Shown one piece after another: positions 1 through 5,153 of a DNA stretch of 5,153 bases. This DNA comes from Streptosporangiaceae bacterium (GTDB taxonomy: Bacteria > Actinomycetota > Actinomycetes > Streptosporangiales > Streptosporangiaceae), in NCBI GenBank assembly GCA_030042885.1, contig JASHYW010000522.1, forward strand, positions 1 to 5,153. Direction: 5' to 3'. Made by a program: the position numbers and the translations under genes. How positions within the stretch are numbered: the first letter of the stretch is position 1; each line of letters starts with the position of its first letter. Under the pieces are notes generated by a model that worked only from the letters and a program-made list of their open reading frames with translations, did not search any database and was not told the origin of the DNA.

Positions 1-2200
1 CCTCGCCGGCCGCCTCGCGCTCCACCACCTCGACGGGGACGAGCGACAGCTTGCCGCGGTCGTCGATCTCGCGGATCTCCACCTGGATCTTGTCGCCGAT
101 GTGGACCACGTCGTCGATGTTCTCGATCCGCTTGCCGCCGTGCAGCTTGCGGATCTGGGTGATGTGCAGCAGGCCGTTCTTGCCGGGCAGCAGCGAAACG
201 AACGCGCCGAACGTGGTGGTCTTCACCACCGTGCCCAGGAAGCGCTCGCCGACCTCGGGCATGTGCGGGTTGGCGATGGCGTTGATCGCGGCGCGGGCCG
301 CCTCGGCCGAGGGCCCGTCGGTGGCGCCGACGTAGATCGTGCCGTCGTCCTCGATCGTGATCTCGGCGCCCGTGTCGTCCTGGATCGAGTTGATCATCTT
401 GCCCTTGGGGCCGATGACCTCGCCGATCTTGTCCACCGGGACCTTGATCGTGATGATCCGCGGAGCGTACGGGGACATCTCGGCCGGCGCGCTGATGGCG
501 CTGCGCATGACCTCCAGGATGGTGAGCCGGGCCGCGCGGGCCTGCTTCAGCGCCGCGGCCAGCACCGAGGCGGGGATACCGTCGAGCTTGGTGTCCAGCT
601 GCAGCGTGGTGATCACCTGCTCGGTGCCCGCCACCTTGAAGTCCATGTCGCCGAACGCGTCCTCGGCGCCAAGGATGTCGGTCAGCGTCACGTACTGGCC
701 GCCCTGGTGGATCAGGCCCATGGCGATGCCGGACACCATGTCCTTCAGCGGCACGCCCGCGTCCAGCAGCGACATGGTGGAGGCGCAGACCGAGCCCATC
801 GAGGTTGACCCGTTGGAGCCGATCGCCTCGGACACCTGCCGGATCGCGTAGGGGAACTCCTCCCGCGTCGGCAGCACCGGGATCAGGGCCCGCTCGGCCA
901 GCGCGCCGTGCCCGATCTCACGGCGCTTGGGTGAGCCGACTCGGCCCGTCTCGCCGGTCGAGTACGGCGGCATGTTGTAGTTGTGCATGTACCGCTTGGT
1001 GCGTTCCGGGTTGAGCGTGTCGATCATCTGCTCCATCCGGAGCATGTTCAGCGTGGTCACGCCGAGGATCTGGGTTTCCCCGCGCTCGAACAGCGCCGAG
1101 CCGTGCACCCGGGGCAGCACGTGCGCCATGGCCGACAGCGGCCGGATGTCGGTCAGGCCGCGGCCGTCGATGCGCACACCGTCCCGGATGATCCGCTCCC
1201 TGACCAGCTTCTTGGTGAGCGAGCGGAACGCGGCGCTGATCTCCTTCTCGCGGCCTTCCCAGGCCTCGCCGAGCCGCTCGACGGCCAGCGCCTTGACCCG
1301 GTCGGTCTCCGCCTCGCGGTCGTGCTTGGCCGCGATGGTCAGCGCCTTGGCCAGCTCGTCGGACACCTCACGGGCCACCACCTCATACACGTCCTCGGTG
1401 TAATCGGTGAACACCGGGTAGTCGGCGTGCGTGGTGCCGTCGGCCGCCTCGGCGGCCAGCCGTTGCTGCGCCTCGCACAGCGCGCGGATGAACGGCTTGG
1501 CGGCCTCGAGTCCCTCGGCCACGGCGTCCTCGGTGGGCGGCACGGCGCCGCTGCCCTCGTCGGCGAGCAACCTGAGCGTCTCCGGGGTCGACTCGGCCTC
1601 CACCATCATGATGGCCACGTCGCCGTCCTCCAGGACCCGGCCGGCCACCACCATGTCGAAGGTGGCCTGCGCCAGCTGTTCGTGGGAGGGGAACGCCACC
1701 CACTGGCCCTTGATCAGCGCCACCCGGACCCCGCCAATCGGGCCGGAGAACGGCAGCCCCGCGAGCTGGGTGGACATCGACGCGGCGTTGATCGCCACCA
1801 CGTCGTACAGGTGCTGCGGGTCGAGGGCGAGCACCGTCGCGACGATCTGGATCTCGTTGCGCAGCCCCTTGACGAAGGAGGGGCGCAGTGGCCGGTCGAT
1901 GAGCCGGCAGGTGAGGATCGCGTCCTCGGACGGGCGGCCCTCCCTACGGAAAAACGAGCCGGGAATCCGGCCCGCCGCATACATCCGCTCTTCCACGTCC
2001 ACGGTGAGCGGGAAGAAATCCAGGCCTTCCTTCGGCTGCCTGGACGCCGTGGTGGCGGAGAGCACCACGGTCTCGCCGTCGAGGACCACCAGCGCCGAGC
2101 CAGCGGCCTGGCGGGCTAGCCTGCCCGTCTCGAACCTGATCGTATGGACGCCGAACTCGCCATTGTCGATGACGGCTTCGGCACTTCTGGCACCCTCCAC
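1..2200 (-). CDS. pnp: Polynucleotide phosphorylase (PNPase), 3' end cut by window edge
   Basis: PNPase is a phosphorolytic 3'-5' exoribonuclease and 3'-tailing enzyme of RNA turnover; the Streptomyces homologue was also named GpsI. The frame is continuous from GTG 2198-2200 to position 2, giving 733 residues without a stop. Family members are about 740 residues, so only a short C-terminal tail should be missing. In order I see a first RNase PH-like core (about 15-145) with the FFRREGRP motif at 83-90, a helical linker (about 245-330), a second RNase PH core opening with DGVRIDGRG near 340, and the phosphate-binding motif SNGSTSM at 462-468. Acidic residues D514 and D520 match the metal-binding pair of E. 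coli PNPase (D486/D492). A KH domain carries GPKGKMI (597-603), and an S1 domain runs from about 650 to 722. The start is supported by AAGGAGG eight bases upstream and by the family-typical N-terminus. It lies downstream of rpsO on the same strand, the usual operon order. Confidence 0.98.
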   Translation of the reverse strand, partial: MEGARSAEAVIDNGEFGVHTIRFETGRLARQAAGSALVVLDGETVVLSATTASRQPKEGLDFFPLTVDVEERMYAAGRIPGSFFRREGRPSEDAILTCRLIDRPLRPSFVKGLRNEIQIVATVLALDPQHLYDVVAINAASMSTQLAGLPFSGPIGGVRVALIKGQWVAFPSHEQLAQATFDMVVAGRVLEDGDVAIMMVEAESTPETLRLLADEGSGAVPPTEDAVAEGLEAAKPFIRALCEAQQRLAAEAADGTTHADYPVFTDYTEDVYEVVAREVSDELAKALTIAAKHDREAETDRVKALAVERLGEAWEGREKEISAAFRSLTKKLVRERIIRDGVRIDGRGLTDIRPLSAMAHVLPRVHGSALFERGETQILGVTTLNMLRMEQMIDTLNPERTKRYMHNYNMPPYSTGETGRVGSPKRREIGHGALAERALIPVLPTREEFPYAIRQVSEAIGSNGSTSMGSVCASTMSLLDAGVPLKDMVSGIAMGLIHQGGQYVTLTDILGAEDAFGDMDFKVAGTEQVITTLQLDTKLDGIPASVLAAALKQARAARLTILEVMRSAISAPAEMSPYAPRIITIKVPVDKIGEVIGPKGKMINSIQDDTGAEITIEDDGTIYVGATDGPSAEAARAAINAIANPHMPEVGERFLGTVVKTTTFGAFVSLLPGKNGLLHITQIRKLHGGKRIENIDDVVHIGDKIQVEIREIDDRGKLSLVPVEVVEREAAGE

Positions 2201-2208
2201 GGGTGAGA

Positions 2209-2215
2209 CCTCCTT
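2209..2215 (-). promoter_or_regulatory. Ribosome binding site of pnp
   Basis: On the minus strand this reads AAGGAGG, a full Shine-Dalgarno match, eight bases before the GTG at 2200. It fixes the start of pnp at a GTG rather than at an upstream codon. Confidence 0.9.
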
Positions 2216-2301
2216 GCGGTAGATCCCGCACCCACCCGCCGCCGTGCCGCATATGGCCTGGCTCGCCCAGAGGAGGCAGCCGGCCGGTCTTCGATCGAAG
2301 C

Positions 2302-2333
2302 CCTCGGGTTCCGGGCTCGACTCCTGCCCGAGG
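2302..2333 (-). repeat. Second inverted repeat in the pnp leader
   Basis: CCTCGGG (2302-2308) and CCCGAGG (2327-2333) can form a 7-bp stem with an 18-base loop, next to the palindrome at 2289-2300. With the stem at 2348-2370 it gives the pnp leader consecutive hairpins. In DNA this GC-rich, chance 7-bp stems are not rare. Confidence 0.3.
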
Positions 2334-2347
2334 ACCACTACCGAGGA

Positions 2348-2370
2348 CCGGCCCTGGCGTTCGGGGCCGG
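2348..2370 (-). repeat. GC-rich inverted repeat in the pnp leader
   Basis: CCGGCCC and GGGCCGG form a perfect 7-bp stem with a 9-base loop. It lies about 150 bases upstream of the pnp start and just downstream of the possible pnp -10 box, so it would fold within the 5' leader of any transcript starting there. PNPase autoregulates through its leader in E. coli; whether this stem has that role is unknown. Confidence 0.4.
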
Positions 2371-2388
2371 GGGCTACGGGATGTCAGT

Positions 2389-2394
2389 ATTGTA
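2389..2394 (-). promoter_or_regulatory. Possible internal -10 element for pnp
   Basis: The minus strand reads TACAAT here, five of six matches to TATAAT and a fit to the actinobacterial TANNNT -10 pattern, inside an AT-rich patch. Transcription would begin near 2382 and give a leader of about 180 bases. No good -35 hexamer stands 16-18 bases upstream, so the call rests on the -10 and on the known habit of pnp having its own promoter in this spacer. Confidence 0.3.
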
Positions 2395-2454
2395 TTCAAT
2401 TATTCGCGTTATCCAGATCTTGGCCGCGCTTCTCGCCGCCGACCCGGACCGCTC

Positions 2455-2477
2455 GCACGGGCTCAAAACGCCCGTGC
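2455..2477 (-). promoter_or_regulatory. GC-rich hairpin after rpsO (processing site or attenuator)
   Basis: A perfect 8-bp inverted repeat, GCACGGGC / GCCCGTGC, surrounds a 7-base loop (GTTTTGA in the transcribed sense). It starts 77 bases after the rpsO stop. No T-run follows on the minus strand, so it is not a classical intrinsic terminator. Its place in the rpsO-pnp spacer suggests an RNase III cleavage site, a 3'-end stabiliser for rpsO mRNA, or a partial terminator. The repeat is seen directly; the role is inferred. Confidence 0.55.
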
Positions 2478-2490
2478 TCGCTGATCGGTT

Positions 2491-2518
2491 CTGAATAACG
2501 CTCATGGGTTGTATTCAG
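2491..2518. repeat. AT-rich inverted repeat CTGAATA-N14-TATTCAG
   Basis: Two perfect 7-bp arms (2491-2497 and 2512-2518) are separated by 14 bases, in a local AT-rich patch 35 bp past the rpsO stop. The centre-to-centre distance of 21 bp is two helical turns, compatible with a dimeric DNA-binding protein, but the arms could equally form an RNA stem. The 9-mer TTGTATTCA in the right arm recurs at 2390-2398. Confidence 0.4.
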
Positions 2519-2553
2519 TTGTCCTGGCCGCGGTTCGCAGGGTCCAGGGGCGC

Positions 2554-2823
2554 CTAGCGGCGGATGCCGAGGCGTTCCCTGATCGCACGGTAACGATTGA
2601 TGTCCTTCTTGGCCAGGTATTTGAGCAGCCTGCGGCGGCGGCCGACCAGCAGCAGCAGCCCGCGGCGGCTGTGATGGTCGTGCTTGTGCACCTTCAGGTG
2701 CTCGGTCAGGTGGTTGATCCGCCTGGTCAGAAGCGCGACCTGGACCTCCGGCGAACCGGTGTCACCCTCACTGGTCGCGTACTCCGCCAGGATCTCCTTC
2801 TTGGCGGCGGTGTCGAGCGGCAC
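2554..2823 (-). CDS. rpsO: 30S ribosomal protein S15
   Basis: S15 is a primary 16S rRNA-binding protein of the small subunit platform and helps form an intersubunit bridge. The product is 89 residues, the usual S15 length, beginning [11 protein letters not shown]. It carries the conserved [15 protein letters not shown] block, the [16 protein letters not shown] rRNA-contact segment, and the basic [11 protein letters not shown] helix, and ends in LGIRR before a TAG stop. The frame stays open upstream to an ATG at 2898, but those 25 codons do not resemble S15. The GTG at 2821-2823 is chosen because it gives the family N-terminus and follows AAGGAG. It is the first gene of the rpsO-pnp unit. Confidence 0.98.
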   Translation of the reverse strand: MPLDTAAKKEILAEYATSEGDTGSPEVQVALLTRRINHLTEHLKVHKHDHHSRRGLLLLVGRRRRLLKYLAKKDINRYRAIRERLGIRR

Positions 2824-2930
2824 GTGACTCCTTAAGGATTGGCGCTGAAAGGGCCCAAGGGGTTGATCCCCCGAGACGGCCGCATGAGGGTGCAGCACGT
2901 CTCTGGCTGCCGCGGCTACTCGCCGGGCAG
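2824..2930 (-). other. Leader of rpsO mRNA, possible S15 autoregulatory element
   Basis: About 107 bases separate the candidate rpsO promoter from its start. The leader can form a GGGG-ATCAA-CCCC hairpin (2859-2871), followed by the palindrome GGGCCC (2851-2856) and the CCTTAAGG palindrome over the ribosome binding site. S15 represses its own translation through leader RNA structures that differ between phyla, including one described in Actinobacteria. I cannot fold the RNA here, so a match to that structure is not shown. Confidence 0.3.
2828..2833 (-). promoter_or_regulatory. Ribosome binding site of rpsO
   Basis: AAGGAG on the minus strand ends four bases before the GTG start, a slightly tight spacing. 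It forms part of an 8-bp palindrome, CCTTAAGG (2831-2838), so this site could be hidden by local pairing or dimer formation. It decides the GTG start over the upstream ATG. Confidence 0.75.
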
Positions 2931-2936
2931 CGTCTC

Positions 2937-2942
2937 ACATTA
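2937..2942 (-). promoter_or_regulatory. Possible -10 element for rpsO
   Basis: The minus strand reads TAATGT, matching TANNNT, about 114 bases before the rpsO start in the divergent interval. No recognisable -35 box lies at 16-18 bases. A second TANNNT candidate, TAACGT, lies further upstream at about 2996-3001. At least one rpsO promoter must lie in this stretch, since the neighbouring gene is divergent. Confidence 0.3.
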
Positions 2943-3015
2943 CCACGAGCCGCTGACCGGTTGCGCCGCGTCTGTGCGCTGGTTCTCCAGCTACGTTACG
3001 TGTTCGACGCGGGTT

Positions 3016-3045
3016 TTGAAGGGGCTGGGCCGCGCTTCTTAGACT
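3016..3045 (+). promoter_or_regulatory. Leaderless promoter of the FUSC-family gene
   Basis: A -35-like TTGAAG (3016-3021; four of six to TTGACA) is followed after 18 bases by TAGACT (3040-3045), which fits TANNNT. The ATG at 3052 starts six bases after the -10 box. That is where transcription would begin, and no Shine-Dalgarno sequence precedes the ATG. This layout is typical of leaderless actinobacterial genes and supports ATG 3052 over the ATG at 3061. Confidence 0.5.
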
Positions 3046-3051
3046 GGGTCG

Positions 3052-4696
3052 ATGCCCGACATGAGCACCGCGCGCGGCTTGACGCTGGGCCGCTCCCCGC
3101 AGCCTGCGCCGGAGGCCCCGGGAGCCAACGGCGCCGGAGGGGCCAAGGCATCACGGCCTGTCTGGCTGCCGGTCTGGTCGGTACCCGCCGCCCTGCGGGC
3201 GCTGCGCGCGGTGCTCGTGATCCCTCCCCTGTTCGCCCTGACCTATGAGGGCATCGGCAACCCGCAGATGGCCACGTTCACCGCCTTCGGCGGGTTCGCG
3301 AGCCTGGTCGTGGCCTCGTTCGGCGGCAGCAGGCGGGACAAGATCATCGCTCACCTCGGGCTGGCGGTGACCGGGAGCATCGGCCTGATCATCGGCACAT
3401 CGGTCAGCGGGGTCAAGTGGCTGGCCGTGCTGGTCACGATCCCGGGGCTGGTTCGGGGCCCCGCCCGAGGGAACGGAGGCCGAACGGCGGACGGCCGCGC
3501 TGCACGGCGCGCTCGGCGTCCTGGTGCGGCACGCCAGCATTCGTTCGGTCTGGTTCCAGAACAGCCTGCGCGGGTCGCTGGCCCTGGCCGCGGCGGTCGC
3601 AGTGGCCGACGTGTCCGGGGTCCAGCACGGGTTCTGGGTCGTGCTCGGCACCCTGTCCGTGCTGCGTACCAGCGCGGCGTCGACCGGGTCCACCGCGCTG
3701 CGGGCGCTGGGCGGAACCGCGATCGGCTTCGTGGTCGGCGCTCTGCTGCTGGTCGGCATCGGGACCAGCCCGGCCGCGCTGTGGACGGCGCTGCCGATCG
3801 CCATCGCGGTGGCCGCGTACGCGCCGGGAGCGCTGCCGTTCGCCTTCGGGCAGGCGGCGTTCACCATCGTCCTCGTGGTCCTGTTCAACCTGCTCGCGCC
3901 GGTCGGCTGGACGGTGGGCCTGCTGCGCATCGAGGACATGGCGATCGGCTGCGCGGTGAGCCTGGTGATCGGCGTGCTGTTCTGGCCGCGGGGCGCCGCC
4001 TCGGTGGTCGGCGACGATCTGGCCGACGCGTTCCGGCGCGGCGCCGCCTACCTGACCCAATCGGTGGACTGGGCCCTGGGCACGCGGCACGATCCGCCGG
4101 ACACGGGCGTCGCGGCCGTCACCGCCGGGATACGGCTCGACGAGGCGCTGCGCGCATTCCTGGCCGAGCAGGGCGCCAAGCACCTGTCGAATCAGGACCT
4201 GTGGCTGCTGGTGATGGCCACCATGCGGCTCCGGCTGACCGCGTACTCGCTGGCCGGCCTGCAGGCACCGGAGCACGCCAGGCACTACCACGACCATCGC
4301 GGGATCGCGTACATGCGCCGCACGCTGGCCAAGGCGGCCGCGGACCTCGCGGCCTTCTACGACCGGGTCGCGGTGCTGGTGGGGCGGCCCGTTGCCCATC
4401 AGGTGCTGATGCCGGTCACCGTCCCGGCGTTCGCCGGCCTGGACGGGAACGGAGGCCTGCGCCCGCCTGCTGAGACGAATAGGGCTGATGGTATAAGCGT
4501 GACCGCTGGGACGGACGGGTCCGATGAGGGGAATGCCGCCGAGGGCGAGGACCCGGTCCGGATCATCACCATCAACCACCACCCGCACCTGCTGTGGGTG
4601 CACGAGCACCTGCAGCACCTCAGTTCGCACGCGAGCGTGATCATCGCCCCCGCGACGCACGTCGCCGAGCAGCGCCGCCTCCCCTGGTGGCGGTAA
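3052..4696 (+). pseudogene. FUSC-family membrane protein gene, internally deleted and frameshifted
   Basis: FUSC proteins (aromatic acid exporter AaeB / YccS-like) are inner-membrane proteins with two membrane halves separated by a cytoplasmic region. The first frame (ATG 3052) encodes a low-complexity N-terminus and about four hydrophobic segments (residues about 50-67, 72-90, 97-117 and 121-132), ending in WLAVLVTIPG. Sense coding then switches to the next frame. From about 3455 that frame reads APPEGTEAERR, then VWFQNSLRG, HGFWVVLGTLSVLR, six hydrophobic segments, RIEDMAIGCAVSLVIG and LFWPRG. A helical C-terminal domain ends in RRLPWWR before TAA 4694-4696. The rest of the first membrane half and the central region, roughly 250-300 residues in full-length homologues as I remember them, are absent. 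Neither frame alone gives a normal product. The first frame stays open to 4473 with an Arg-rich nonsense tail; the second has GTG 3524 but no ribosome binding site. A sequencing or assembly error is possible. Confidence 0.75.
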
Positions 4697-4724
4697 CTTC
4701 CAGCGGGCCGGGCTGGGCGGCGAG

Positions 4725-4774
4725 GGAGTTTGGACACGCCCGGAGTTTGGACACGCCCGGAGTCAAGCACGCTC
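4725..4774 (+). repeat. 17-bp tandem repeat upstream of dinB2
   Basis: GGAGTTTGGACACGCCC occurs twice, perfectly and back to back (4725-4741, 4742-4758). A decayed third copy beginning GGAGTC and containing CACGC follows to about 4774. The array fills half of the 117-bp gap between the FUSC gene and the polymerase gene and ends 39 bp before the latter. It could be a cluster of protein-binding sites, a slippage product, or a remnant of a mobile-element end; nothing in the window decides between these. Confidence 0.85.
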
Positions 4775-4813
4775 GGGCTATAGGCCGGGGCCGAGTCGGG
4801 TAAGAGTCGGGGC

Positions 4814-5153
4814 GTGGGGCGCTGGGTGCTGCACGTGGACCTCGACCAGTTCATCGCGGCGGTCGAGGTGCTGCGGCATCCTGAGCTGCGCGGACGGCCC
4901 GTGGTGGTCGGCGGGGACGGCGACCCGACCAAGCGCGGCGTGGTGAGCACGGCGTCGTATGAGGCCCGCGAGCACGGCGTGCATTCCGGCCTGCCGCTGC
5001 GGACCGCCGCGCGGCGGCTGCCCGACGCGGTGTTCCTGCCGGTTGACCGGGAGGCCTACGAGGAGGCCTCGGCCGCGGTGATGGAGGTGCTGCGGTCGAC
5101 GGGCGCGGTGGTGGAGGTGCTCGGCTGGGATGAGGCGTTCCTCGGCGTCGAGA
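4814..5153 (+). CDS. dinB: Y-family DNA polymerase IV, DinB2-like, 3' end cut by window edge
   Basis: DinB-type polymerases carry out error-prone or lesion-bypass DNA synthesis. The 113 visible residues cover the N-terminal palm and fingers. HVDLDQFIAAVE (7-18) supplies the catalytic D9; RPVVVGG follows at 28-34; STASYEAREHGV (45-56) holds the nucleotide-contacting Y49 and R52; and WDEAFLG (105-111) holds the catalytic pair D106/E107. GTG 4814 is the only start after the in-frame TAG at 4781-4783 and aligns with the start of mycobacterial DinB2. The ribosome binding site is weak (GGGG only). Residue 14, the steric-gate position (Phe13 in E. coli DinB), is Ile; M. smegmatis DinB2 has Leu there and is known to use ribonucleotides. 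No LexA-type box was recognised upstream. It could be co-transcribed with the FUSC gene, 117 bp upstream on the same strand. Confidence 0.95.
   Translation, partial: MGRWVLHVDLDQFIAAVEVLRHPELRGRPVVVGGDGDPTKRGVVSTASYEAREHGVHSGLPLRTAARRLPDAVFLPVDREAYEEASAAVMEVLRSTGAVVEVLGWDEAFLGVE

Larger units (their letters stand above)
2201..2553 (-). other. rpsO-pnp intergenic region, non-coding and structured
   Basis: This 353-bp spacer lies between the rpsO stop and the pnp start. I found no convincing gene in it on either strand. It holds several inverted repeats (listed separately), two AT-rich patches around 2384-2415 and 2490-2520 in otherwise GC-rich DNA, a perfect 12-bp palindrome CTTCGATCGAAG at 2289-2300, and the pnp ribosome binding site. 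In E. coli, and as reported for Streptomyces, this interval carries an RNase III-cleaved hairpin and promoter activity for pnp. The structures here fit that role, but that is inference from position. Confidence 0.7.

Noticed and set aside
983..2119. Long plus-strand open frame of 378 codons, with others at 101-808 and 1431-2222
   Set aside because: These lie opposite pnp, whose every domain is recognisable. Their products are His/Arg/Gly-rich without known motifs, as expected for antisense frames in high-GC DNA.
2374..2505. Minus-strand 43-codon ORF starting inside the CTGAATA inverted repeat
   Set aside because: No ribosome binding site, and many A/T third positions unlike the neighbouring genes; the region looks regulatory, not coding.
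2647..2658. CAG trinucleotide run
   Set aside because: It encodes the conserved Leu run (RRGLLLLVG) of S15 on the minus strand and is not an independent repeat element.
2824..2898. N-terminal extension of S15 to an ATG at 2898
   Set aside because: The extra 25 residues do not resemble S15, and the GTG at 2823 has a Shine-Dalgarno sequence and gives the standard 89-residue protein.
3002..3006. GTTCG resembling half of a LexA (SOS) box between the divergent genes
   Set aside because: The second half-site is missing at the required four-base spacing, and the site does not precede the polymerase gene.
3434..4660. Minus-strand open frame of 408 codons opposite the FUSC gene
   Set aside because: Low-complexity Arg/Gln/His-rich product with no family features; the plus strand carries clear FUSC motifs.
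4772..4795. Possible CTCGG/CCGAG hairpin as a terminator before dinB2
   Set aside because: Only a 5-bp stem with a 14-base loop and no T-tract; too weak in DNA of this composition.

Overview
This window is high-GC DNA from an actinomycete. The evidence is the strong G/C preference at third codon positions, frequent GTG starts, an actinobacterial-type PNPase and S15, and a DinB2-like polymerase of the kind found in mycobacteria and relatives. A Streptosporangiales-like host would fit, but that is only an impression. The window holds two divergent transcription units separated by about 230 bp.

Minus strand, right to left: rpsO (ribosomal protein S15, 2823-2554) is followed by a 353-bp structured spacer and then pnp (polynucleotide phosphorylase, from 2200 to beyond the left edge). 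This is the classical rpsO-pnp operon. The spacer contains a perfect 8-bp GC-rich hairpin, further stems, and two AT-rich patches that share a 9-bp repeat. It probably combines an RNA-processing or attenuation site with an internal promoter region. The pnp frame was read codon by codon from its GTG start to position 2. It has no stop or frameshift, and 733 residues are visible.

Plus strand, left to right: a FUSC-family (aromatic acid exporter/YccS-like) membrane protein gene spans 3052-4696. It appears to start from a leaderless promoter. Both ends of the protein are recognisable, but the middle is missing and the reading frame changes near 3442-3460, so it is annotated as an internally deleted, frameshifted pseudogene (or an assembly error). 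A 117-bp gap with a 17-bp tandem repeat follows. The 5' part of a Y-family DNA polymerase gene (dinB2-like) then starts at GTG 4814 and runs off the right edge.

The most notable biochemical point is in the polymerase: the position of the aromatic steric gate that normally excludes ribonucleotides is isoleucine (Ile14). I saw no new multi-gene system, CRISPR array, tRNA or rRNA gene, or intact mobile element.
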